Shown in pieces: positions 1-9,100 of a stretch of 33,766 bases of DNA (position 1 is the stretch's first letter; the number at the start of each line of letters is the position of its first letter). The stretch is taken from NCBI GenBank assembly GCA_947174305.1, contig CAMWIH010000009.1, positions 1-33,766 on the forward strand. Reading direction: 5' to 3'. This DNA is from an uncultured Porphyromonadaceae bacterium (GTDB taxonomy: Bacteria > Bacteroidota > Bacteroidia > Bacteroidales > Muribaculaceae). Position numbers and translations under genes: made by a program. The notes under the pieces are model-generated. The model did not search any database. It was not told the origin of the DNA and was given only the letters and a program-made list of their open reading frames with translations.

Positions 1-1433
1 TCGGTATCCTCGCATCGCTCCAGGCAGTGCTCACGCTTTCCGGTATCGCCGGTATAGTGCTCGCCCTCGGTATGGCAGTGGATGCCAACGTTCTTATCTT
101 CGAGCGTACCAAAGAGGAGCTCAAGACAGGGAAGAAACTTCGTCAGGCTATTTCAGAGGGTTACAGCAACGCATTCTCCGCGATCTTCGACTCTAACCTC
201 ACCTCTGTGATTACCGGCGTAATTCTCCTTATCTTCGGTTCGGGCCCGATCAAGGGTTTTGCTACAACCCTCATCATCGGTCTTGTATGCTCATTCTTCA
301 CAGCCGTGTTCCTCACCCGCATCGCCTTCGACCTTATCACCAAGAACGGACGTTGCGCAAACATGACATTCACCACAGCGCTCAGCCGCAACTTCCTCAC
401 CAATCCGAAAGTCAATTTCCTCGGCCAGTGGAAGGGTGCCGCCGCAGTTTGGGTATTCCTAATCGTGATCGGCATTGCATCGCTCGCAATCCGCGGCATG
501 AACCAGGGTATCGACTTCTCAGGTGGTCGCAACTATGTGGTGCAGTTCGAGAAGGATGTTGACCGTCAGGCAGTGCAGGATAACCTTACAAAGCTTCTGC
601 AGGAAACAGCAAACGATCCTACTGTTTCGGTGGCTGTAATCAACATCGACAATCCTTCCAAGCTCCGTATCTCCACCAACTACAAGATTGCCGATGAGAG
701 CGAGAATGTAGAGAATGAGATTGCCGACCTCCTTTACAAAGGTCTCAAGAATGAGTTGACAGTGAATGGCAAGACAATGGATGAGAATGCGTTCGCAGTG
801 GCCGATGAGGCACACGGTATCATCTCTATCCAGAAGGTTGGTCCTTCTGTGGCAGATGACATGAAACGCGACGCCATCTGGGCCGTGAGCATCGCACTTG
901 TCTGCATGTTCCTCTACATCCTTCTCCGTTTCCGCAACATCGCATTCTCTGTGGGTGCCCTCTGTGCGGTAATGCTGACTGCATTCCTCATCATCGGCTT
1001 CTACTCCGTATGCTGGGGCTTCCTGCCCTTCTCAATGGAGATTGACCAGTCGTTCATAGCAGCCGTGCTGACCATCATCGGTTATCAGATCAACGATACT
1101 GTGGTTGTATTCGACCGAATCCGTGAGATGATGAAGGATTATCCGAAGGAAGACAGATTCAAGACCTTCAACAAGTCCTTGAACCAGACATTGAGCCGTA
1201 CGGTGATGACATCGTTCTCCACACTGCTCGTGCTCCTCTGCATCTTCTTCCTCGGTGGCGACACAATCCGTTCGTTCACATTCGCAATGATCTTCGGTGT
1301 GGTTGTAGGTACATTCTGTTCTCTCTATTGTGCGGCTCCGGTTGCATACAGCATCATGCGTCGCAAGATCGACAAGCAGATTGCCGATAACGATGGCAAA
1401 CCCAGACTTCAGGGTAACCGCCGATTCAATTAA
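1..1433 (+). CDS. secDF: Protein translocase subunit SecDF, C-terminal part (5' end outside window)
   Basis: This is an inner-membrane accessory of the Sec translocon that uses the proton gradient to help pull preproteins across. The reading frame is open from base 3, so the gene begins upstream; the listed GTG at 27 is an internal valine. The visible part starts in the last SecD membrane segments (GIAGIVLALGMAVDANVLIFER is the SecD signature) and continues into a SecF half with the periplasmic-entry motif IDFSGG, a P1-type loop, and the SecF membrane block with VGPSVADDM and NDTVVVFDRIRE. SecD and SecF are fused in one polypeptide, as is usual in Bacteroidetes. It ends in TAA and is followed closely by a strong terminator, so it is probably the last gene of its transcript. 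Confidence 0.96.
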   Translation, partial: GILASLQAVLTLSGIAGIVLALGMAVDANVLIFERTKEELKTGKKLRQAISEGYSNAFSAIFDSNLTSVITGVILLIFGSGPIKGFATTLIIGLVCSFFTAVFLTRIAFDLITKNGRCANMTFTTALSRNFLTNPKVNFLGQWKGAAAVWVFLIVIGIASLAIRGMNQGIDFSGGRNYVVQFEKDVDRQAVQDNLTKLLQETANDPTVSVAVINIDNPSKLRISTNYKIADESENVENEIADLLYKGLKNELTVNGKTMDENAFAVADEAHGIISIQKVGPSVADDMKRDAIWAVSIALVCMFLYILLRFRNIAFSVGALCAVMLTAFLIIGFYSVCWGFLPFSMEIDQSFIAAVLTIIGYQINDTVVVFDRIREMMKDYPKEDRFKTFNKSLNQTLSRTVMTSFSTLLVLLCIFFLGGDTIRSFTFAMIFGVVVGTFCSLYCAAPVAYSIMRRKIDKQIADNDGKPRLQGNRRFN

Positions 1434-1459
1434 TCAGGATTTGAAACAATCTTAATAAT

Positions 1460-1490
1460 AAGGGTCGCGTTTGGAAAAGACGCGACCCTT
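1460..1490 (+). terminator. Intrinsic terminator-like hairpin after secDF
   Basis: A perfect 11-bp stem (AAGGGTCGCGT / ACGCGACCCTT) encloses a 9-nt loop 26 nt after the secDF stop codon. The U-tract is weak (ATGCCTTATA), but position and stem strength fit a terminator separating secDF from the following secreted-enzyme gene. Confidence 0.75.
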
Positions 1491-1514
1491 ATGCCTTATA
1501 AATCCTTATAACTG

Positions 1515-2912
1515 ATGTTTAAATCAAGACTCATGAAGAAATATTTACTTTTAACAGTAGCGCTCCTCGGAATGTGCGGATCAGCAGTGGCAGACAACAA
1601 CGGCAATAATGACTCGATCCCGGTGCGTATTTATGACGGAGTGGTCTTTTACGACGGTTACCGTATGAAAGACAACCCGGACAGCCTTCTCAACGACGGC
1701 ACGTTACGTCATTCCTGTTCCCTTTATTCAAGAAGACTTACTGATGAGCAGCTCGATGCTCTCGGTGAGAAGCTTGACCTGAATGTATATGTGGAGGCAT
1801 GTTGCGATAACTATGACCGTATCGGAAACATTAACATAGCTTTCGTTGAGAAAGGGGCTGAAAACTATGTTCCTGAAGAGACTCAAAGGATTGAGATAGG
1901 ACGCTTCATCACTCCCTTTATGAATAAGAACAAGGAGCCGAAAGTGGTGCCTTATAGCTATCAGATTAACTATCTGAGCGGACTGCTTCGCGACAAAGAC
2001 CTGCGTGCTAAGCATGACCTGTGGCTTGAATTTGAGCTTTTCGGAGTGCCATACGCCGCAAATACGCAGATAAAAGGATGCGCTGACAGGAACGATGTAT
2101 TTGCCGGGACGTTAGAGTTCGTGACCAATCAGCCGGCAGGAGCCACTCAAGGGAATGTGCTTGTGCCTATAGTGATGAAGAAGCCTGAGTATATAGGCTC
2201 CAACCTCAATAACTATAAGGAGGAGGCAACTGATACTATAGGCAAGACCGTGAAGACATACACTTTCAGCGTACCTGAGAATGTTGCGGATGCCCAACTG
2301 GTGCTTATCACTTCAAACCACGGAGCAAATCAGGGTGGGGAAGAATACAACCGTCGCAAACATTTTGTATATGTTGACGGAGAGTTGGTGCTGACTTATA
2401 CTCCCGGTCGCACAAGCTGTGAACCATTCAGGAAATATAACACTCAGGCCAATGGTATTTACGGCTACTATAAGATGAGCGATGCGGAATGGCAGTCGTT
2501 CAGCAATTGGTGTCCGGGCGATGTGATAGATAATCGCATCATCAGTCTTGGAGCATACGAGGCCGGAGAACATGATGTCATGATTGCTGTGCCTGATGCG
2601 AAATTCGTGGGGAAACAGGGAGATATACCTGTCTCACTCTATTTCCACGGGCTCAAGGAGGGTAAGTTTGAGTCGGGCGTGAAGGATGTAGTGATGGATT
2701 CAGCTCCGGTTTCGATTGAAAAGAGAGGAGGATATCTGATGATAGGTGCGGAAAAAGATGTGGTGTCGGTAGAGGTTTATACAATTGATGCCGACATGGT
2801 GCATCACCAGTGGAACAGGAATCCGATTGACGTTTCATCACTTTCAGGCGTTCACGTGGTATGCGTGGAATTTACCGACGGCAGTATGGTGAGCAAGAAG
2901 GTAATGCTTTAA
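1515..2912 (+). CDS. Secreted PNGase F-like peptide-N-glycosidase with T9SS-like C-terminal tail
   Basis: Likely an exported amidase that releases N-glycans from glycoproteins by cleaving the GlcNAc-Asn bond. The order of motifs matches Elizabethkingia PNGase F. CCDNYDR (about residues 96-102) aligns with the stretch containing catalytic Asp60; IEIGRFITPF follows, as in PNGase F; LEFELFG (171-177) aligns with the Glu118 region; and NQGGEEYNRRKHFVYVDG (272-289) covers the Glu206 region. The later NWCPGDVIDNR matches the GWCPG segment. An N-terminal signal peptide is clear; ATG at 1533 (MKKYLLLTV) is a plausible alternative start, with cleavage after SAVA. The last 70 residues resemble a Por-type sorting tail (IDVSSLSG..VVCVEFTDG..VSKKVML). 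At 465 aa it is longer than PNGase F because of an N-terminal extension and this tail. The substrate is inferred from homology. Confidence 0.85.
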   Translation: MFKSRLMKKYLLLTVALLGMCGSAVADNNGNNDSIPVRIYDGVVFYDGYRMKDNPDSLLNDGTLRHSCSLYSRRLTDEQLDALGEKLDLNVYVEACCDNYDRIGNINIAFVEKGAENYVPEETQRIEIGRFITPFMNKNKEPKVVPYSYQINYLSGLLRDKDLRAKHDLWLEFELFGVPYAANTQIKGCADRNDVFAGTLEFVTNQPAGATQGNVLVPIVMKKPEYIGSNLNNYKEEATDTIGKTVKTYTFSVPENVADAQLVLITSNHGANQGGEEYNRRKHFVYVDGELVLTYTPGRTSCEPFRKYNTQANGIYGYYKMSDAEWQSFSNWCPGDVIDNRIISLGAYEAGEHDVMIAVPDAKFVGKQGDIPVSLYFHGLKEGKFESGVKDVVMDSAPVSIEKRGGYLMIGAEKDVVSVEVYTIDADMVHHQWNRNPIDVSSLSGVHVVCVEFTDGSMVSKKVML

Positions 2913-2969
2913 GAATAATTGGTAACTAATTTGTAATATAACTAAAAAAGAATACAAGACTAAAAGGGA

Positions 2970-4694
2970 TTAGGCCGGAGGGGTTTCTCTTCCGGCCTGA
3001 TTTTTAAGAAGCTTTGCGTATTCTGAGGGAAGCATGCCCATATTTATGCGGAAAGCCTTTGTAAAAGTGGTTCGCGTATTGAAACCGACACTTTCGCTAA
3101 TGGCATCAATAGTCAAATTGCCAAACTTTTCAGTGTTGCCCATGCGCCGGCATGCCTCCTGCACCCTCAGCTTGTTCAGAAGATTTCCGAAGGTCATTCC
3201 GTAATGCTCGTTGATAGCACGTGATATATAGCTTGTGTTGGAGCCGACAATGGCAGTAAGCCTCTGGAGAGAGAAGTTTTTATCGCAAACTTCATCAATA
3301 TCTGAAAGAGCCTCCTCAATTTTTATTATGAGACTTTGGCGTGTTTCATCAGTCATTGAACTGTCACGATATTTCTCAGGTTTCTTTTCTTCAGTGGAAA
3401 TACCTTTCTCAATGTCAGCCATCTTTGCACCGGCAGAAGCAACGGCAGTCTTGTCGGCTAAAATGGATTGTGTCTGGTTAAAGATAACCTTATTCTTAAG
3501 CTGTAACTGCCGATTCTTACGGTAAATGATCCACACCACGCCGGAGAGGATGATAAGCAAGATGAATACACAGGCAAGTATGACGTAGGTGGTTTTCTTT
3601 TCCGCATCTATCTTGCGGGCATAGTCTTTCATGTGATTCAGCTCAATTCCCAGTCGCGTCGGCTCCAATTCCACAAGATCCTTGGTAAGGCTATCTTTCG
3701 CCTCGTGATACCTTATATGATAAAATGATGCGGAATCCGGCTTCTGTGCCAATTCATAGAATCTTGAGATGAGATCGTAGGCTTCCATACGCACGTCGAT
3801 ATCGTTGATTCCGCTGTTGGGTTCAATCATTGATTTTACAGATGCCACAGCTTTGTCGTAATCCTTTTGCTTCAAATAGACGGCCGCCAGACATAGATTT
3901 GCCATATATCTTTCGCGTGGCGCCATTTGCCCGATTGAATCGCGCATATTGGTGAAGAGATTTCTTGCATTCTCAAATTTATTGTTGGCAATTGCTTCCG
4001 TGCCATTGTAGAGAAGAAAGGTGAGCGTGTAGTCTTTTGATGATTGCAGAACGGAATCTTGGAAAAGCTTTTTCATAAAATCGTTCTGCTCCCCGTCAAT
4101 ATTGAATGGGAGCTGGAGCATCATCCGGTTAATATAGGCGGAACAAACCAAGTTCCAATCTTTTGCCTTCGATGCGACTTCCATGGAGCTGTCATAATAA
4201 TTCCTGGCGCGGGTTGACTCCTTGCTGTTGCCGGAAGGAAAAATATAATCGTACATATTGAACAGGTTCCCCATGTTCAGGAGAACGGTTGCATATGCGG
4301 CCTGGTCGTCCGATTCGCGAAAGATTGTCTCAGCTTCCTCAAGACAACGGTAGGCGCTGAGGTAATCGCTGAAACGGGTATAGTAAAGTTGTCCCATTTC
4401 CGAAAGTGCAGATCCGACAAGAAGTCGGGTCTTTTCATTTTTAGAATCCCTGTGCGCCTCCACAAGCCATGAATAATATATCAGGGCACTGTCGAGGGAT
4501 TCCGATTTCTGGAAACGGGTAGCTTTCTCAAATACTTTTTCAGGAGAATCGTTGGCAAAAGGTATGTTGAGGGAGTTGGAGCGAATGGCGGCATATCCTG
4601 AGAAAAGAGGCGGCATGGAAAAAAGGACTGCCATAAACAGGAGGCACGTCACAGGGTGAAGATATGATGTTGAGGAAATAGATTTGCGTTTCAT
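2970..4694 (-). CDS. Membrane-anchored TPR / AraC-type transcriptional regulator
   Basis: This is a one-piece sensor-regulator of a type common in Bacteroidetes. The N-terminus has a signal/anchor (HPVTCLLFMAVLFSMPPLFSGYAA). About 300 residues of TPR-like helical repeats follow and should lie in the periplasm. A single membrane helix (about 368-390, YVILACVFILLIILSGVVWIIY) is followed by a basic stop-transfer, a linker, and a cytoplasmic AraC-family HTH (about 468-565, with LQRLTAIVGSNTSYISRAIN and SVGFNTRTTFTKAF). It is divergent from the 405-aa secreted protein, so that gene and its large downstream partner are natural candidate targets (inference). Its last codons overlap the terminator of the convergent PNGase F-like gene. 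The ligand is unknown. Confidence 0.85.
   Translation of the reverse strand: MKRKSISSTSYLHPVTCLLFMAVLFSMPPLFSGYAAIRSNSLNIPFANDSPEKVFEKATRFQKSESLDSALIYYSWLVEAHRDSKNEKTRLLVGSALSEMGQLYYTRFSDYLSAYRCLEEAETIFRESDDQAAYATVLLNMGNLFNMYDYIFPSGNSKESTRARNYYDSSMEVASKAKDWNLVCSAYINRMMLQLPFNIDGEQNDFMKKLFQDSVLQSSKDYTLTFLLYNGTEAIANNKFENARNLFTNMRDSIGQMAPRERYMANLCLAAVYLKQKDYDKAVASVKSMIEPNSGINDIDVRMEAYDLISRFYELAQKPDSASFYHIRYHEAKDSLTKDLVELEPTRLGIELNHMKDYARKIDAEKKTTYVILACVFILLIILSGVVWIIYRKNRQLQLKNKVIFNQTQSILADKTAVASAGAKMADIEKGISTEEKKPEKYRDSSMTDETRQSLIIKIEEALSDIDEVCDKNFSLQRLTAIVGSNTSYISRAINEHYGMTFGNLLNKLRVQEACRRMGNTEKFGNLTIDAISESVGFNTRTTFTKAFRINMGMLPSEYAKLLKNQAGRETPPA
2972..3005 (+). terminator. Bidirectional terminator shared by two convergent genes
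   Basis: AGGCCGGA / TCCGGCCT forms an 8-bp perfect stem, extendable inward with G-U and G-C pairs around a short TTT loop, followed by GATTTTT on the plus strand. It ends the PNGase F-like transcript. On the minus strand it is followed by CCCTTTTAG and can also end the regulator transcript. The hairpin lies inside the last codons of the regulator CDS. Confidence 0.75.
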
Positions 4695-4710
4695 TCCGTA
4701 AAGTTACATT

Positions 4711-4766
4711 AAATTTATAAATTATTGTCACTCATATAGAAAAATAGGGAGCAAATTTATAAATTT
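4711..4766. repeat. Two copies of an AT-rich palindrome upstream of the TPR/AraC regulator
   Basis: AAATTTATAAATT occurs at 4711-4723 and again at 4753-4765, 42 bp apart (about four helical turns). The second copy extends to a perfect 14-bp palindrome and contains a minus-strand TAAATTTG -7 box (4752-4759) that could drive the regulator gene. The arrangement suggests paired operator sites, possibly autoregulatory; in AT-rich DNA, chance is not excluded. Confidence 0.4.
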
Positions 4767-4789
4767 TATCTCTGTCGAGCCTTGTTTTT

Positions 4790-4821
4790 TTTGAAGTTGT
4801 GTATTTAATCCTATACATTTG
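4790..4821 (+). promoter_or_regulatory. Bacteroidetes-type promoter for the 405-aa secreted protein
   Basis: TTTG at 4790-4793, a 20-nt spacer and TACATTTG at 4814-4821 match the Bacteroidetes sigma-ABfr consensus (TTTG / TAnnTTTG). Transcription would start near 4828, giving a leader of about 47 nt. Confidence 0.75.
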
Positions 4822-4874
4822 CGAATGTTAAAACCAGTTTATCACGTATTCACGAACAATTAAAAATAAAGCTT

Positions 4875-6092
4875 ATGAGAAATTTTACGATCTCTTCGAT
4901 GCTTCTCGGTATTGCGATGACAATGTCGGTTTCGGCATTTGCAATCACAACTTCCATACCGGAAGATTACAGAGTGGAGCCCGCTCCGGGCACAACAGTA
5001 GAGGCGATTACCGAAATTACGGTAGTGAATAGAGAGGGAGACGAAATCACTAATTCTGGGAATATAATTTATATAAATGATGCGGAATATTCCACAACCC
5101 CGACTACAGACTATAACAAGGTGACATTCGTTCTTGATAAGCCTGTTACTGAAGCAGGAACCTATGAAATCTACATCCCTTCGGGACGAGTAGATGATGG
5201 ATGGTTTGGAGTCGATGAGTTCATATTCACTCTTTATGTAAGCAACTCCGAGCAGGGTGGCGACAATGATCCTGTTTCGCCGGAGACAGTGATTCCCAAA
5301 GGATTCACGCTATCTCCGGTTCCGGGGTCGGATGTAGAATTTATACAAGAGTTTAAGTTAACTTACGATGACGATTATTCTGATTTATCTCTCGATAAGA
5401 AAAGTATCCTTGTCGATGGACAGGAGATGTCGGTAAACGGCTATGGAGGTTGGGGTGAACTTACGATAACTCTTATAAGTAAAATTACTGAACCGGGAGT
5501 GCATACGATTGTCTTTCCTGTTGGAACGTTTACTATTGATTCGCTGGACAAGAATGAACTATTTAGTTTCACTTTAACAGTTACCGGCACTGAAAGTCCG
5601 GAAGACCCCGGAACTGACCTTGGCGAATTGGCCGGAATTCCTGAAGACTTTAGTGTAATTCCGGCTGCAGATGCCACTATCGAAAGTTTATCAGAGATTC
5701 GTATTGAGGATGAATATTATGGATATATTCGTGTACCACAGGTAGCTGACCTCTATATAGATGGTGAGAGCGTGGAATATACTGCAGAAGTTGAGGGTGA
5801 TGATGATGAGATACTGGTTATAACTCTTAATAAAGAAATCACCGCCCCCGGCCTTCATACCATCCAGCTTCCGGAGGGTTTCTTCAGATATTATATATAT
5901 AAAAGTGAACCGTTTGGCTGGACAGTTACTGTTAAAGATTCCGGCACAAACACAGGAATTAATAACATCGAAGCAGAAATAGGCGAGACAGAAGTATTTA
6001 CTATTGAAGGACTGCGAGTAACTGAGATGAAAAGAGGGAATATCTACATTGTCCGCAGTGGAGATAAGATTTTCAAGACAATAGGAAAGTAA
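4875..6092 (+). CDS. Secreted protein with three Ig-like repeats and a T9SS-like tail
   Basis: A signal peptide (TISSMLLGIAMTMSVSAFA) is followed by three tandem repeats of about 110 residues. Each repeat opens with IP(E/K)(D/G)(Y/F)xxxPxPG or a close variant and closes with a beta-rich xPGxxTIxxPxGxF pattern, so the repeats arose by duplication. A low-complexity linker joins repeats one and two. The last 45 residues (GINNIEAE..FTIEGLRV..GNIYIVRSGDKIFKTIGK) resemble the short C-terminal tails of secreted Bacteroidales proteins. It lies 21 bp upstream of the 1487-aa adhesin-like gene, is probably co-transcribed with it, and is probably surface or extracellular. I do not recognise a specific function. 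Confidence 0.85.
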   Translation: MRNFTISSMLLGIAMTMSVSAFAITTSIPEDYRVEPAPGTTVEAITEITVVNREGDEITNSGNIIYINDAEYSTTPTTDYNKVTFVLDKPVTEAGTYEIYIPSGRVDDGWFGVDEFIFTLYVSNSEQGGDNDPVSPETVIPKGFTLSPVPGSDVEFIQEFKLTYDDDYSDLSLDKKSILVDGQEMSVNGYGGWGELTITLISKITEPGVHTIVFPVGTFTIDSLDKNELFSFTLTVTGTESPEDPGTDLGELAGIPEDFSVIPAADATIESLSEIRIEDEYYGYIRVPQVADLYIDGESVEYTAEVEGDDDEILVITLNKEITAPGLHTIQLPEGFFRYYIYKSEPFGWTVTVKDSGTNTGINNIEAEIGETEVFTIEGLRVTEMKRGNIYIVRSGDKIFKTIGK

Positions 6093-6113
6093 AAGCAACC
6101 AAATTAATCTTAT

Positions 6114-9100
6114 ATGAACCAGAAATATAGAAGTTTGCTGGGCTATGGTGCCGCAATTACAGTGATATGTGCCGGATTCATAGGTATCAGTGCGATGCCC
6201 CTGATCCCTGAATTCAGTAAAAGAGATAAGGGTGCGAGTGAGAGTAAATTGCACAGTTTCAAGTCTGCCCACAGGACTAAGGCAGAGTCGAAAAGAAAGG
6301 TGGAAATCCATAGAAGCGCCGCAGCTTCTACAGCGTCCCGGAATTTCCAATGTGTGCTGAGTTATTCAGATACCTGGGATGAGCTTGAAGATGCAACAGG
6401 AGTATATACCTTTTCCACCTCCTTGCCAATCACTTTTAAAGAGAAGTTTGTAAGCGAGGATTACACCCCATCGGGAGGTGCGTTCTTCACTGACAAATAT
6501 TACTTTCTTACTGCTGTTTCAGAAGATTGGTTTACAGGAGAGGTTGCTGTATATACCTATAAGTATTTCCGCGAGGGCTGGGAAGAGCTGAACTATGCTG
6601 TGCAGAGCATATATGATCTCTACAATGCCATCTGCTATGATCCCATAGACAATCTTGCTTACGGTTACTTTTATAGTGATAATGGCGGCGACTGGGGATA
6701 TATGAATGTAGATAATTTCAGTGTTACCCATATAGCACCTTTGGATGTACAATTGGTTTCTGTTGCAATAAACGAGCATGGAAAGGCCTACGGTGTGGGC
6801 GTGGATGGTAATTTCTACGCCATAGACAAGAGAAGCGGTGGCATGACAAAAGTGGGCGCCACGGGCTTGACCCCTTATTATATGCAGAGCGCGGCATTCG
6901 ATGATGAAGGTAATCTCTATTGGGCAGCCTCGGAAGCATACTCTTCAGGCCTATATACAATTGACGTGACCACGGGAAAAGCTACTGAAATCGGAAACTT
7001 CAATGGCAATGAGGAGGTTTGTGCTCTTTATGCTTTGAATGCTGAAGTTAACAGAGGTGCTCCTTCCCCGGCTGTAACTCTAAAGACTGACGTATCGGGC
7101 AGCGAATTGACTTTCCCTTTCTCATTTAAGATTCCTTCTACTACTGCAGGGGGAAGCAATTTGACAGGGGAAATTGATTACGAGGTAAAAATCGATGGTG
7201 TGAGTGTTAAGAAAGGGAAAGGAACAGCTGGAACGGAGGAGACGCTCTCTCTGACGGTAGAAAATCCGGGTTATCATCTTTTCAAGGTTATCTTGGCAAA
7301 TGCTGAAGGAAGTTCAGAACCTACGACTTTACGAAGCTGGATTGGAGTGGATGAACCTAAGAGTGTACGCAACGCAACCGCACAGAAGATCTCGGATAAT
7401 TCTATAAAGATAACATGGGAGACACCTGATGGAGGAGTGAACGGCGGTTTCTTTAATGCGGATATGATTACCTACAACGTTACGCGCCTTCCGGAAGGAA
7501 AGATTGTGGCAAAGAATATCAAAACCACCGACTTCACAGATGTGATAGATCTAGCAGAGGGTCAAAGTCTGATCCGCTATCTCATCACGCCCACCGTGGA
7601 AGGCCTTGAGGGAAAGAATGCAGAGACCAATGGTATTGTAATTGGACAGCCATATCAAACACCGGTCGATTTCACATTCGATACGGAAGAGGATTATAAT
7701 ATCTTCACAGTGATTGACAATAACGAGACAGTGACTCTTGATTCAGGGCTATGGCAGTTTACTCCTTCAGGAGAGGCGGCCGGTTATGTCGGAGGAACAA
7801 AAGATGGAGACGATTGGCTCATCACACCTTCTGTATATCTTAAGGCCCGCACCAATTATATCTTCTCGCATGATGTGCTTTGCTATGCCGATACTTGGCC
7901 TGAAGAATATTCCGTCTATCTCGGGACATCGCCAGACATCGCCGGGATGACGCAAGAAATCCTGCCGAACACAACAATCTGGTGGGATGAATACCGAACT
8001 AAAACCGTTACAGTGTCCGTGCCGGAAGATGGGGTCTATTATTTCGGTTTCCATGCCACATCTGAAGCCGGGAGTGCCTTCTTCCTTCTGGATAACATTT
8101 CCATCCATGAATCAAACAGTCTTGATGCCCCGGCTGCTGTAACCGGTCTTAAGGTTGAGGCTGGTGCACAGGGAGCTAAGGAAGCAACTGTCTCGTTCAC
8201 GACTCCGGAAAATAAAGTTGACGGCAAGAAGCTTGAAGGTAAAATGACAGTCAGCTTATGCCGTGATGGGGTAATAGTTACAAGCTTTGCCGATGTTGCT
8301 CCAGGCGAATCAATGACATATACAGATAATGCGGCCGCTGATAAGGCAATGAATACTTATGAGGTGTTCTGTTCCAACGCTTATGGTGCGGGACCAACAG
8401 AATCTGCTGAAGTTTGGGTAGGTCTTGATGCTCCCTCTGCTCCCGTCGATGCCAAGGTTAGTCTCAATGCCGACGGAAATCCTGTGATCAGCTGGTCAAA
8501 ACCGGAGGGACGCGGAGTTCATGGTGGATATGTCGATAATTCCGACTTGAATTATACTGTGGCTATGTTGAGGAACGGTGCGCTTGTGCCTGTGGTTGAG
8601 AAAACTGATGCCTTCACATGCACCGACACAAATACTGTGCTGGAGAACACGGGCGACCAGGTAATGAATCAATATTACATTGTGCCTGCTTCCAACCGGA
8701 CGGGAGAATATGGCAATAATACTACGGCACTCTATATCTCCGGAAAACCTTATCCCCTTCCTTTCAAGGAATCGTTTGCAAACAGGAAGCCGACTAATTT
8801 CTGGGCCCTTACCGGCACTGACGGAGAGGGTTGGGAAATAGGTGACGATTTCAGCATCGGTTCGCAGGATGATGATGATGGTGTGCTTACATATCTGCCG
8901 GCTGTTCCGGAAGTGACGGCAACCGCAATGTCGGGAAAGATAAGCCTTTCGGGAGCAAAAAATCCTCAGCTCACATTCTATCTCAGAAAGATGAGTATTG
9001 CCGACAACGGTTTCTATGACACGGATCCTTCCAAGGATGTTCTAAATATAAAGGTTGGTGTGGATGGTTTCAATCTGGAAACAATCAGCTCAATCCGGCT

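Noticed and set aside
5691-6350. 219-aa minus-strand ORF
   Set aside because: It is a shadow across the end of the 405-aa gene and the start of the 1487-aa gene, both of which have signal peptides and homologous domains.
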